A stretch of 64,000 bases of DNA from Pontibacter kalidii. Lineage in GTDB: Bacteria; Bacteroidota; Bacteroidia; Cytophagales; Hymenobacteraceae. Each line of letters opens with the position of its first letter. Within the stretch, counting starts at the first letter, position 1. Position numbers and translations under genes: made by a program. Positions 44,504 to 53,655 of the stretch are shown piece after piece. The DNA lies in assembly GCF_026278245.1 (NCBI RefSeq), contig NZ_CP111079.1, forward strand, positions 2,978,501 through 3,042,500, given 5' to 3'. The notes beneath the pieces were generated by a model, which was not told the DNA's origin, made no database searches, and saw only the letters and a list, made by a program, of their open reading frames with translations.

Positions 44504-46138
44504 ATGAAAAAAATAGCTGCCTATATACTGCCTGTTGCCCTGCTGGCCGCCTCCTGCGCCAAGCAACCGCAGGCATCCCAGCAAAGCACTACAGAAACCG
44601 CAGAGACCACAGCACCAGCCACGGCCTTTGACGCTAACACCGCCTTCGGCCCGGATAAGGTGGTGGAGTTGCGCCAGCCGGAGTCGAACAAGGTGATCAT
44701 CAAACTAATGTTCAAAAACGGCTCCATGGTAGACCCGGAGGGCAAAGAAGGACTCACTTATACTACAGCCCAGATGATCACAGAGTCGGGCACCAAGGAT
44801 ATGCCGGTGTCGGAGATAAAGGACAAGATCTTCCCGTGGGCGGCCGAGTACTACAGCAACGTAGATAAAGAGGTCACCACCTTCACCTTTGCCGTGCACC
44901 AGGATTTTCTGCAGGACTTTTACCCGATCGTGCGCGGGCTAATGCTCCAGCCAGCCTTTGCCGAGGAGGATTTTAAGCGTGTGAAGTCGAACCAGCAGAA
45001 CTTCGTGGATCAGGTGATCCGCGCCTCTTCCGATGAGGAGTACAGCAAAAAGGCGCTGGAAGACCTGCTCTTCCGTGGCACCAACTACCAGCACATGGTA
45101 GAAGGCAACTCGGCCAGCGTACCCAACATCACCCTGGAGGACGTAAAAAACCACTGGCAGAACTACTTCACCAAAAACAACGTGATGATCGGCATTGCCG
45201 GTAACTATAGCCAGGATTTCCTGAACCAGCTGAAAGGAGACGTGGCGCAGCTGTCCGGCGTGCAGCCCACTATACCGTTGGCCGGGGAACCGAACAAGCC
45301 GAAGGGGGTGCAGGTGGAGATTATCCAGAAGAGCGATGCCCTGGGCTCTGCCATCTTCACGGGTACGCCGATGCCGGTAACGCGCTCTGCCGATGACTTT
45401 GCTGCGCTGATGGTGGCCAACTCTTACCTGGGTGAGCACCGCAAGAGCTACGGCAAGCTCTACGACAAGATCCGCACCACGCGCTCGATGAACTACGGCG
45501 ACTACTCTTACATTGAGTGGTACGACCGCGGCGGCAATGTGCAGCTGCCCATCCCGAACGTACCCCGTACCTCCAACTACTTTGCCCTCTGGATTAGGCC
45601 GGTGCAGATTGCCGAAGGTCTGAAGCAGCAGTACGCCGAGCTAAGCGACATAAACGTGGGCCATGCCCATTTTGCCCTGCGCCTGGCCCTGCGCGAGGTC
45701 GACAACCTCATCAACAAGGGCATGACGCAGGAGGAGTTTGAACTTACCCGCAAGTTTCTGCGCTCTTACATGAAGCTCTACATCCAGACTACCGAGAAGC
45801 AACTGGGTTTTTTGATGGACTCGCGCTTCTATGGCCGCCAGGATTATATCGAGGAGATGGACCAACTGCTGGCAAACCTGACGGTGGAGGACGTGAATAA
45901 GGCCGTGAAGAAGTACTGGCAGACGGATAACATGTTTATCACCATCGTTACCGACGATAGCGAGGCCGAGCCCCTCAGGCAGGCACTGCTCAGCAACACA
46001 CCATCGCCAATGAGTTATTCCAACCTCGTGAAGGAAGGGCTCCCGCAGGAAGTACTGGCCGAGGACGATGAAATCGCGACCTACAAGTTAAACGTGACGG
46101 ACGTTAAGATCTTGGATAGTAAGGATACCTTTAAGTAG
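44504..46138 (+). CDS. M16 family peptidase-like lipoprotein (non-catalytic subunit)
   Basis: A 544-residue lipoprotein (lipobox LLAASC, Cys18) homologous to M16 peptidases. Where the catalytic partner has HFFEH this protein has a GLTYTTAQMITESG segment without HXXEH, so it cannot bind zinc the usual way; it is the expected alpha-like substrate-binding partner. C-terminal region includes QTTEKQLGFLMDSRFYG and NKAVKKYWQTDNMFI. ATG at 44504 is preferred to a TTG at 44495. It begins 45 bases after the preceding gene and is followed by a terminator. Confidence 0.88.
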   Translation: MKKIAAYILPVALLAASCAKQPQASQQSTTETAETTAPATAFDANTAFGPDKVVELRQPESNKVIIKLMFKNGSMVDPEGKEGLTYTTAQMITESGTKDMPVSEIKDKIFPWAAEYYSNVDKEVTTFTFAVHQDFLQDFYPIVRGLMLQPAFAEEDFKRVKSNQQNFVDQVIRASSDEEYSKKALEDLLFRGTNYQHMVEGNSASVPNITLEDVKNHWQNYFTKNNVMIGIAGNYSQDFLNQLKGDVAQLSGVQPTIPLAGEPNKPKGVQVEIIQKSDALGSAIFTGTPMPVTRSADDFAALMVANSYLGEHRKSYGKLYDKIRTTRSMNYGDYSYIEWYDRGGNVQLPIPNVPRTSNYFALWIRPVQIAEGLKQQYAELSDINVGHAHFALRLALREVDNLINKGMTQEEFELTRKFLRSYMKLYIQTTEKQLGFLMDSRFYGRQDYIEEMDQLLANLTVEDVNKAVKKYWQTDNMFITIVTDDSEAEPLRQALLSNTPSPMSYSNLVKEGLPQEVLAEDDEIATYKLNVTDVKILDSKDTFK

Positions 46139-46156
46139 GCTCCCATTCTATACAGC

Positions 46157-46186
46157 AAAAGCCGCAGATATACGTCTGCGGCTTTT
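46157..46186 (+). terminator. Terminator after the M16 pair
   Basis: AAAAGCCGCAGA (46157-46168) pairs with TCTGCGGCTTTT (46175-46186), followed by more T. It lies 18 bases after the stop. Confidence 0.8.
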
Positions 46187-46338
46187 TTGTTTATGCTGGC
46201 TTAACATTTTGATACTTAAGCGGAAAACCTCATCTACCCCTGGTGCGGTTGCTTGCATTCTATGATCTATTTTATAAATATTACACTTTATTTTTTAACT
46301 CTTATGCCCTGACTCAACCTGAACACTATCCTGAAATC

Positions 46339-47319
46339 ATGAAAAAAGCCTTGAGAGTCGTCGGCTACATTGTTGTTGTAGCGATGGCAGCCATTGCCGC
46401 GGGTGTTATCTACCTGCAGTATGCCTTCCCCAACGTAGATGCTGCCCCAAACATTACGGTAATGCACACGGCAGAGCAGATTGAGCGCGGCCGCTACCTG
46501 GCCAACCACGTAACCGTCTGCATCGACTGCCACTCCACCCGCGACTTCTCCCAACTCTCGGCTCCCCCTATCCCTGGCACCTTTGGTAAGGGCGGCGACA
46601 AGTTTGACCATAACATGGGCTTTCCGGGCACCTTCTACGCCAAGAACATCACCCCAGACAAGGAAACAGGCATTGGCACCTGGACCGACGGTGAAGTATA
46701 CCGCGCCATGACCCAGGGCGTTAGCAAAGACGGGGAGCCGCTTTTCCCGATGATGCCGTACGGCTCTTACAAACAACTTACCACGCAGGACGCCTACGCC
46801 ATCATTGCCTACATCCGCACGCTGGCGCCGATCCGTAATGAGGTGCCAAAATCGGAGGCCGATTTCCCGTTCAACCTGATCCTGCGTACCATGCCGTCCA
46901 GCGAAATGCCGGCGGCCACTAACCCCACCGTGTTGGATAATGAGTTATCGCGCGGAAAATACCTGGTAGCGGTTGCCGGCTGCGGGGATTGCCACTCCCC
47001 CAAAGATGCTGACCTGGGCGCATTCGCCGGAGGCATGGACTTTAAATTCCCGGATGGCTCTGTGCTGCGCGCGGCCAACATCACCCCGGATGAGGAAACC
47101 GGCATCGGCTCCTGGAGCGAGGAGGCCTTCCTGCAGCGCTTTAAGGCCTACCAGAATGCTGACCAGCAACTAAAGCCGGGCCAGATGCAGACGCTGATGC
47201 CATGGACCATGTACGCGGGAATGAAGGAGGAAGACCTGCGGGCCATCTACAAATTCCTCAGAACGCAAGCCCCGGCAAAGAACCAGGTGGTGCGCTTTAC
47301 CCCGGCTGCCAAATCGTAA
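46339..47319 (+). CDS. Di-haem cytochrome c
   Basis: A 326-residue exported cytochrome c. An N-terminal membrane anchor or signal (about 6-28, VVGYIVVVAMAAIAAGVIYLQ) is followed by two c-type domains, each with CXXCH: CIDCH near residue 65 and CGDCH near 218. Methionines able to serve as axial ligands are present in each half (for example MMPYGSY and LMPWTMY). It resembles cytochrome subunits of alcohol or aldehyde dehydrogenase-like electron-transfer chains, but no oxidoreductase is adjacent. ATG at 46339 gives a clean anchor. A terminator follows. Confidence 0.88.
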   Translation: MKKALRVVGYIVVVAMAAIAAGVIYLQYAFPNVDAAPNITVMHTAEQIERGRYLANHVTVCIDCHSTRDFSQLSAPPIPGTFGKGGDKFDHNMGFPGTFYAKNITPDKETGIGTWTDGEVYRAMTQGVSKDGEPLFPMMPYGSYKQLTTQDAYAIIAYIRTLAPIRNEVPKSEADFPFNLILRTMPSSEMPAATNPTVLDNELSRGKYLVAVAGCGDCHSPKDADLGAFAGGMDFKFPDGSVLRAANITPDEETGIGSWSEEAFLQRFKAYQNADQQLKPGQMQTLMPWTMYAGMKEEDLRAIYKFLRTQAPAKNQVVRFTPAAKS

Positions 47320-47345
47320 AAATCCATCCCCAGAAACTATACTCC

Positions 47346-47375
47346 AAAGGCTGCCCGCTTGTGTAGGCAGCCTTT
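47346..47375 (+). terminator. Terminator after cytochrome c gene
   Basis: AAAGGCTGCC (47346-47355) pairs with GGCAGCCTTT (47366-47375) and a T-run follows. Confidence 0.75.
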
Positions 47376-47431
47376 TTTGTTGCAGGTGTGCCCCGGATGT
47401 TGTATCATCGCTGCCAATACTACTTTTACGC

Positions 47432-47911
47432 ATGCAGCTTTACCAAAACGAAGAAGAAAAAAACCCGATCGCCCTTGCCTATGCCAGCTTCTGGAAGCGG
47501 ATGGCGGCCATTTTTGTGGATGCGCTCATCATCTCCTTTTTCATGAACCTGTTTATACTTCCCATACTTGACATTGATACGCTTCCGGAGTTGACGGATA
47601 TGGAAGGCCGACTGAAGATACAGGGACTTGCCGCACTGATTGGCTGGCTATACTATGCCGGTTTCGAGAGCTCTGCCCGCCAGGCTACGCTGGGCAAACA
47701 GATCTTCGGCATTTTCGTGACGGATACGGAAGGTTACCGCATTTCCTTTGCCCGCGCCACCGGCCGCTACTTCGGCAAAATGCTGTCGGGTTTCATCCTG
47801 CTGATCGGTTACCTGATGGCCGCCTTCACAGAGCGCCGCCAGGCCCTGCACGATAAGCTGGCCGGCACACTGGTGCTCCAGCACCCGGGTAATGGCAGTA
47901 AAGAGGCTTGA
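47432..47911 (+). CDS. RDD family membrane protein
   Basis: A 159-residue RDD-family protein with about three membrane segments. It shows YASFWKRMAAIFVDALIIS near residues 14-32, the central ARQATLGKQIFGIFVTD near 84-100, and ERRQALHDKLAGTLV near 135-149. The family is of unknown molecular function, with some members linked to Na+(Li+)/H+ exchange. A paralogue is encoded at 48338-48769; about 430 bases of repeat-like DNA lie between them. Confidence 0.85.
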   Translation: MQLYQNEEEKNPIALAYASFWKRMAAIFVDALIISFFMNLFILPILDIDTLPELTDMEGRLKIQGLAALIGWLYYAGFESSARQATLGKQIFGIFVTDTEGYRISFARATGRYFGKMLSGFILLIGYLMAAFTERRQALHDKLAGTLVLQHPGNGSKEA

Positions 47912-48337
47912 GAGGATTTCCTTCTACAGCGCAGCTTTCTCTCTCGGAAAGGGAAGCGGCAAGTATAAAGTTAACCCACCCCTTCCCCTCCCAGGAGGGG
48001 AATTCTGAACAAAACACGTGATTTCTCTCCTCCCGGGCCCAAATGAGATCTGCGCCCCGGGCTGGCGTGGTTTATACTTTGCAGGGGGCTAGCCGCTATT
48101 TGTACGCCCAGTGCTGGCAGCTACAGCACTTATACTTTAGCCAAGGCCTATAGCCTCCTCCCCTCGAAAAAGCCAGGCAGCAAAGTATAATTCCGCCAAT
48201 CCCAAAACCTATAAATGACTGATTTCAAACACCTAATTCCCAGACCCTCAGGATAAAGTATAATTTCTCCCCTTCCACCCGTAACCAACACGCCAGCTGC
48301 AAGTATAAAAAGGTGCGCACCCTTATAAGTACTTCCT
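47912..48337. repeat. Repeat-rich spacer between RDD genes
   Basis: About 425 bases with no credible gene. It holds a CCCCTCCCAGGAGGGG hairpin near 47986-48001 and AAGTATA/TATACTT copies near 47960, 48073, 48130, 48183, 48256 and 48301. It looks like a fragmentary relative of the mosaic repeat islands. Confidence 0.55.
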
Positions 48338-48769
48338 ATGCAGACTACCTATACCCAAAGTAAAGAAAAAACCGAGCTGGCAGACCTTAGCGCGCGTCTG
48401 TTGGCATTTGCATTAGATGTGCTGCTGTTGCTCACGCTGATTGGCATCACCGATTTTTTTACCTTCAGCAGCAATGACGAAGCACTTTTCCTGAAGCCAG
48501 AGCGGCTGCTGCACCTGGTGTTGGCCTGGCTATACTTTGCCGGCACCGAGACCTGCCGCTGCCAGGGCACACTGGGAAAATACCTCATGAACCTGCGCGT
48601 AACAGGGCCTAAAGGCGAGCGCATCAGCTTCAGAGCAGCCACGCTGCGCTTCCTGCTCCGGCCGGTAGCTGCCGTGTTGGTCATTTTACGCTTCCTGGTT
48701 GGTTCCGATGACAGGGTCCGTCGCGCCTTCCACGACCGCGTAGCCGGCACGCAGGTGATCGCCCAATAA
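48338..48769 (+). CDS. RDD family membrane protein
   Basis: A 143-residue RDD-family protein with about three membrane segments: LSARLLAFALDVLLLLTLIG near 18-37, the CQGTLGKYLMNLRVTGP block near 78-93 and VRRAFHDRVAGTQVI near 127-141. Same domain and length class as the preceding RDD gene but clearly divergent, so an old duplication or separate acquisition. Its stop is followed by an AAAGTATAA unit and the convergent DUF389 gene stop 9 bases away. Confidence 0.83.
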   Translation: MQTTYTQSKEKTELADLSARLLAFALDVLLLLTLIGITDFFTFSSNDEALFLKPERLLHLVLAWLYFAGTETCRCQGTLGKYLMNLRVTGPKGERISFRAATLRFLLRPVAAVLVILRFLVGSDDRVRRAFHDRVAGTQVIAQ

Positions 48770-48778
48770 AGTATAAGG

Positions 48779-50059
48779 TCAGTTCTGCTTTTCTTCTCCG
48801 GGATACCCCAGCAAAGTGATGGTGAACATTGGGTCTGCGTTCCAATTCTCGGCTTTGATACGCTTGTAGAGCACATCCTGCACCAGCTGCTTTACCTGCT
48901 CATCCGTTACCGAATCATTGCGGTTGTAGAGGTAGAGCTCACAGATCACGGGGTTCAGGTTCGGCAGGGTGCCGCGGGTAAAGCGGGCGCTGACCTCAAT
49001 CGTTTCAATATCCTCCAGCTTCTCCAGTTCGTTGCGCATCACCTCGGTGATCTGCGTGCTCAGGCTGGCCTTCTGCAGCGATGGCTGCCTGGCAAACTGC
49101 CAGTACAGCATCCCGGCAATAATCACCCCCGAGGCCAGTAACGAAAGCCAGAACACCGACTCTTTTCCATCAGCAAAGCGAACGCCCTTTACCGTAACCT
49201 TGCCCAGGTACCGGAACACCAGCGCCGCCGTGAACTGAATCACCACCAGCTGAAAGATCAGCAAAAAAACGCCGCTGCGCACCAGTTGCCAGTTCCCAAA
49301 GTTCAGCGCCATGCCTATCAACCCCGTGGGCGGGGCAAGCGAGGCAGCCACCAGCATGCCCACGGCCGCACCGGCCACCAGGCTATCCCGCTCCGACTGC
49401 ACCAGATTAATACCACCGGCTATGCCAGCAGCCAGCGGCAACAGAATAGTTACCTGCGAGATGTGGCTAACTTCCACCATCATAGGCGTGGCGTGCTCCT
49501 GGCCGATCAAAAACGAAAGTATAAATGTGATAAGGATAGAGGCCCCGATGGCCATAAAGTAACGCAGCAGGCTTTGTTTGAGCAACGCACCCTTTCCGGC
49601 TGCGGCGCCCAGTGCGGCGTTCATGGCGGGTCCGGCAAAGGGCGCCACCAGCATGGCCGCTACCAGCAGGTAACTGGTGCTTGTGTAGAAGCCCACCCAC
49701 ACCAACATACCGCCTACCACCGCATAAGTCAGCAACCCAACCTTGGATCCTACACTTTGCAAGCCACCCAGGAAAATCTCAATTGGGCTGCGGTAGGTCA
49801 CGTCCGTTACCTGGTCTGGCGCATCGTCCTGCGGCGGATACAAGGAGATAACCCCTCGTGGCACAAGGGTGATTTCCGCTTCCTCATACTTGCTAAGATT
49901 TGCGATGAAATTACTGACCCGCTCATTGCTCAGGTGCACGGTCACCAACTCCCCTTCCTCTGCCTGCTGCACGATCAGGTTCTTACCATCGTGCTTCTCG
50001 GCTATACGTTTAACCTCTTGTCCCTGCCCCTGCTTTACTTTTATACTTAATTTGCGCAT
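48779..50059 (-). CDS. DUF389 membrane protein
   Basis: A 426-residue inner-membrane protein. Residues 1 to about 80 are a soluble N-terminal domain (LSIKVKQGQGQEVKRIAE); about 115-320 hold the DUF389 core with six or more hydrophobic segments, including LLVAAMLVAPFAGPAMNAALG and VGMLVAASLAPPTGLIGMAL; a soluble C-terminal region follows (LEKLEDIETIEVSARFTRG). Proteins of this family are widespread with unknown function. It converges on the RDD gene. Confidence 0.85.
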   Translation of the reverse strand: MRKLSIKVKQGQGQEVKRIAEKHDGKNLIVQQAEEGELVTVHLSNERVSNFIANLSKYEEAEITLVPRGVISLYPPQDDAPDQVTDVTYRSPIEIFLGGLQSVGSKVGLLTYAVVGGMLVWVGFYTSTSYLLVAAMLVAPFAGPAMNAALGAAAGKGALLKQSLLRYFMAIGASILITFILSFLIGQEHATPMMVEVSHISQVTILLPLAAGIAGGINLVQSERDSLVAGAAVGMLVAASLAPPTGLIGMALNFGNWQLVRSGVFLLIFQLVVIQFTAALVFRYLGKVTVKGVRFADGKESVFWLSLLASGVIIAGMLYWQFARQPSLQKASLSTQITEVMRNELEKLEDIETIEVSARFTRGTLPNLNPVICELYLYNRNDSVTDEQVKQLVQDVLYKRIKAENWNADPMFTITLLGYPGEEKQN

Positions 50060-50103
50060 GCTCTTACTACGGTGGCAGCGCCCTCAAGTGTTCGGGCAAA
50101 AGA

Positions 50104-50138
50104 AAAGCCCCTGCAACGCGCGGCGCTGCAGGGGCTTC
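50104..50138. terminator. Terminator of phosphatase gene
   Basis: AGCCCCTGCA (50106-50115) pairs with TGCAGGGGCT (50127-50136). On the minus strand the adjoining A residues at 50101-50106 read as a T-run. It lies about 20 bases beyond the stop of the phosphatase gene. Confidence 0.75.
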
Positions 50139-50157
50139 TGAAAAGTATGAATTGGCC

Positions 50158-50730
50158 TTAGTTGACCCCGAAATGGTCTGTTTCTACCGTGGCCGTTCCG
50201 TCTTTGGCTAGCGTCACCTTAAACAGGTAATCATACTCCTGCTCCGAGATGTCGGGCACTGGGCGCTTGGCTCCGAAGGCCTCTAAGATAGGCAGCAGCG
50301 TATTGGAGTGGCCTGCTACCACCACCGTCTGCCCCTGGTGGTTCTGCAGGATGCGTTTCTTCAGCCCGCTGAAGTCGTGTGCCTCGTAGGGCAGCACCTC
50401 CAGCTGACGCTCCTCGGCCAGGGGCTTCAGGGTGTTCTTGGTGCGGATATACTTGGTGGCGTAAAGGGCATCCACCTGCTCCTGCCTGAGCAACTCGCGC
50501 AGCGCCTCGGCCCGGGCCCTGCCATCCGGCGTCAGGTCCGGGTCCTGGTTATTAATGTCGGAGATGTCCTTTTCGGCATGGCGCACCAGGTATACCACCG
50601 TGGGCTGGGTGTTGTTATCCACCGGGTCCACCACGGCCAGGGCTCCCTCCTGCCCCACCGGCGACTGCTTACAGGCCATAGCCAGCAGCAACAAGAAAAG
50701 ACTAAGCTGTTTCAGTAAAGATTTGTTCAT
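50158..50730 (-). CDS. Histidine phosphatase family lipoprotein
   Basis: A 190-residue lipoprotein (lipobox with Cys20, LLLAMAC). The histidine phosphatase (phosphoglycerate mutase/SixA-like) signature VYLVRHAEKD places Arg50-His51 at the phospho-acceptor site; the second histidine is in VVVAGHSNTLLPIL near 140. Acts outside the cytoplasmic membrane, so its substrate is not phosphohistidine in a cytoplasmic relay; probably a small phosphate ester. It lies 48 bases downstream of the large TPR metallopeptidase gene on the same strand and may share its transcript. Confidence 0.85.
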   Translation of the reverse strand: MNKSLLKQLSLFLLLLAMACKQSPVGQEGALAVVDPVDNNTQPTVVYLVRHAEKDISDINNQDPDLTPDGRARAEALRELLRQEQVDALYATKYIRTKNTLKPLAEERQLEVLPYEAHDFSGLKKRILQNHQGQTVVVAGHSNTLLPILEAFGAKRPVPDISEQEYDYLFKVTLAKDGTATVETDHFGVN

Positions 50731-50778
50731 GTAAACAATTGTTGGTTAGAAGAATGGAAATTGGTTGTGTTTATTCGT

Positions 50779-53655
50779 TTAGGAGTGCGCCAGCTGCTCC
50801 CCGGCAAGAGACACAGCCTCGGCATCGCGGGTGCGGCCCTTCTGCTGCAGCAGGCGCACCAGTCGCTGCCGCACCTCCAATTGGTAGGGGTACAGCAGCA
50901 GGGAGCGCTCATAGGTCTGTATGGCTCTGTTCAGTTTGCCGGTGGCCTCGTACATGCGGCCCTTCGCCGATTGCAGCTGCGCTAGCTCCACCACCGTCTC
51001 CGGCGTGCGGAATTCCTTTAGCATGGCCTTGGCCTTATCCTGCTGCCCCAGGGCGGCCAGCACCGGCACCAGCAGGTGACGCTCCTGCTCCTGCCACTTT
51101 TTCTGCCCCTCCAGCAAGGGCTGAATAGCGAGGCGGGCAGCCTCCTGGTTCTGCAACTGCAGCTGGTAGGCCGCCATCAGTATCATAAAATCGGCCCGCG
51201 GCGAGCCGGCCGCCGACAGGATGCGCTGCGCCTCCGCCAATGTTTCGAAAGCCTCTTTATGCTTGCCCTGCGTGCCCAGCACCTCGGCGTACTGCCTGCG
51301 CAGGTGGTAGTTCTGCGGCTTCAGCGACACCAGCCGTTTGAGCTCCTGCTCCGCCTCCGGGTCTATACTGGTGGTGCCTTTCAGCCAGCTTGCATACGCC
51401 AAGGCCTCATCGCGCCGGTCGCGGAGGTAGGTGGAGACGGTGGGCGCATTTTCTACGTAAGCCTGTGCCACGGCAATGGCCTCCGGCACCATGCCGTAGT
51501 CCACAAAGAACGCACGGAACCGCTCATTTACCTGCGCCTGCATCAGCAGGTCGTCCTCCAGCTCTGCGGCTTTTTTGTACAGCGTTATCTGGTTCATCAG
51601 CGCGTCGTGGGCGTTAAGCTTGCCATTACGCTTCATGGTTTCCTGCAGCTCGGCCTCGGCCAGGTAAATAGGGGCATAATTGGGGTTGATCGTCTTGGCC
51701 TGCTCCAGCCAGGCCTGCGCCTCCTTATACTTCTTCCGGCGCTGCTCTACACCGGCATAGGCCAGCAGGGCCGGCTGGTACTTTTTATCCCACACCAGGG
51801 CGCTGTCTAAGTATAAACCGGCCTTCTGCAGATCATCCTGCCGCTGCGCCTTGTTGGCCAGGTTCAGGTACACCTGCGCCCAGTTGCTGGCCATGGCCTG
51901 TTTGTCGCCGGCCAGATAGGCCCGCTGCCGCTGCACCAGCTTATCGAGGAAAGTATAAAGCGCCGGGTCCTTGGCCTTCAGGTCGGCGGTGGTGTTGATG
52001 GATTTGTGGTTGAGCGGATGCACCTTCACGGGCTCAAAATAAGCCGGGTAGGTCTGGGCGAGGTACTCGTGTTCGTTGTTGGCAGAGTAATAGTCCAGGG
52101 TACGGCCCTGTTCCATGGCATTATAGTATAAACGGCGTACCTGGCGGCTCTCGGCATCGGTAAACACGCGGCCGTGGAACAGGTGCACATACTCGTGCAG
52201 CACTACGTTGCGCTCCAGGTAGGATCCCCGCACCACGTACTCGATGGCCGCCGCGCCACTGCCCACGCCCCGTATATCCATCCACTGGCGGTTATCAAAG
52301 GTGGTGGCCTGCCGGAAGTAGGGCGAGTTCATGGCAATGGCCAGGTCCACGTGCAGCGGCGGCACCACGAAGGTTTCGCCCTGCTTAGAGAGGAACGGGA
52401 AGTAGACGATGCTTTCGTAGAGCTGCGACCACACCATCTGCTGCACCTCCTCGCCGGGGTAATAGGTCACGTCCGGAAACACCCGGGCAAAGTTCACCGG
52501 GTCCTTGATCACCGTTTGCTGCACCACCTGCTGCAGTGAGTCGTAATTGTGCAGGTAGGTGAGCTGCTTTTGCTTGATAACGGCGGCCAAGGCGTTGTGC
52601 GCCGGTCCGTAGTGCTGCTTTTTGCGGAGGATGCGCTGGAAGATAGCCTGCGCAGAGTCCAGGCGCACCTGGCGGTCCATGTCGAAGGCCATGTAATAGG
52701 CGGAGCCACGCAGCATGGCGGGCAGCACCGAGGTTTTATACTTCTCTTGTACCTGCTGCGCCGAAGCCAGCGCCTCTTCTACCTTGTCTTCCGATAGTAG
52801 CTTATCAGCCGTCTTTAGCTCCTCGCGCACCTGCTCGTCCTCGGGTTGAGCGTAGTCGGCGTAGGTGAGGTTGGTATGGCCGTTGCCCCAGTGCCAGTGC
52901 GTCACGTAGTGCAGCGGGTTCAGCGTCAGCGCCAGCTCCCACTGCGCGGCCATGTCGTTGAGTTGAGTGGCATCTACGCGCCGCCAGATGGCATAGCCAT
53001 AGTTAAAGCGCGCGTCAGCGTTAAAAGGGTCTAGCGTCAGGCTGTTAATGAGGGGTTGCTCGGCCAGTTCCGGCTTCTGGTTCCAGAAGTGCACATCCGA
53101 CTCCAGCAGCCAGGCCGCCGCATTGTCTTTGTTCCAGCTTTGCACCTTTTTGGCCCATTCCAACGCCTCGTCATACTTTTTCTGCAGCAACAGCACACGG
53201 CCTACCCTCAAGGCGGCTTCCTCGTCCTGTGGGTTTTTCGCGAGCAGGGCATTGGCTGTGGCTTTGGCTTTCTCCAGCTCCCAGGCCTGCACCTGCAGCC
53301 TGCTTTGCAGCAGCAGGGCTTCCCGGTTTTGCGGCTTCTCCTGCAGCACTCCTTGCACCAGCGCTCCGGCCTGCTCAAACCTGTTTTCGAGCATGGCCAG
53401 CGCTCCCTGCGCCAGTCTTACGCCTGTTGTTGGTGGCGCTCCCTGCAGCAGCAGCTTTGCCTCCTGCCAAGCCCCTAGCTCCAGCAAACGGGAGGCTTTT
53501 TCAGCCGGGTCTAAACGTGCCTGGAGCACCTCCTGCCGCTGTTGGAACAGCTTTTGCCGCACAGCCTCCACCTCGTCGGGGTGCTGGGCAAGGGTGGGCA
53601 GGGCAGCCAGGAACAAGAAAACATACAGCAGCAGTTTTTTGGAAAAAGAAGGCAT
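50779..53655 (-). CDS. TPR-repeat protein with HExxH metallopeptidase domain
   Basis: A 958-residue exported protein: signal peptide about 1-23 (LLLYVFLFLAALPTLAQ). Tetratricopeptide repeats run from about 25 to 370 and again from about 610 to 958 (ALAMLENRFEQAGALVQGVL; SLLLYPYQLEVRQRLVRLL). Between them sits a peptidase-MA-like gluzincin domain: VVLHEYVHLFHGR gives His487-Glu-x-x-His491, and Glu-rich NEHEYLAQ about 35 residues on could supply the third ligand. TPR arms flanking a protease suggest a periplasmic or surface protein-processing scaffold. A histidine phosphatase lipoprotein follows. Substrate unknown. Confidence 0.8.
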   Translation of the reverse strand: MPSFSKKLLLYVFLFLAALPTLAQHPDEVEAVRQKLFQQRQEVLQARLDPAEKASRLLELGAWQEAKLLLQGAPPTTGVRLAQGALAMLENRFEQAGALVQGVLQEKPQNREALLLQSRLQVQAWELEKAKATANALLAKNPQDEEAALRVGRVLLLQKKYDEALEWAKKVQSWNKDNAAAWLLESDVHFWNQKPELAEQPLINSLTLDPFNADARFNYGYAIWRRVDATQLNDMAAQWELALTLNPLHYVTHWHWGNGHTNLTYADYAQPEDEQVREELKTADKLLSEDKVEEALASAQQVQEKYKTSVLPAMLRGSAYYMAFDMDRQVRLDSAQAIFQRILRKKQHYGPAHNALAAVIKQKQLTYLHNYDSLQQVVQQTVIKDPVNFARVFPDVTYYPGEEVQQMVWSQLYESIVYFPFLSKQGETFVVPPLHVDLAIAMNSPYFRQATTFDNRQWMDIRGVGSGAAAIEYVVRGSYLERNVVLHEYVHLFHGRVFTDAESRQVRRLYYNAMEQGRTLDYYSANNEHEYLAQTYPAYFEPVKVHPLNHKSINTTADLKAKDPALYTFLDKLVQRQRAYLAGDKQAMASNWAQVYLNLANKAQRQDDLQKAGLYLDSALVWDKKYQPALLAYAGVEQRRKKYKEAQAWLEQAKTINPNYAPIYLAEAELQETMKRNGKLNAHDALMNQITLYKKAAELEDDLLMQAQVNERFRAFFVDYGMVPEAIAVAQAYVENAPTVSTYLRDRRDEALAYASWLKGTTSIDPEAEQELKRLVSLKPQNYHLRRQYAEVLGTQGKHKEAFETLAEAQRILSAAGSPRADFMILMAAYQLQLQNQEAARLAIQPLLEGQKKWQEQERHLLVPVLAALGQQDKAKAMLKEFRTPETVVELAQLQSAKGRMYEATGKLNRAIQTYERSLLLYPYQLEVRQRLVRLLQQKGRTRDAEAVSLAGEQLAHS

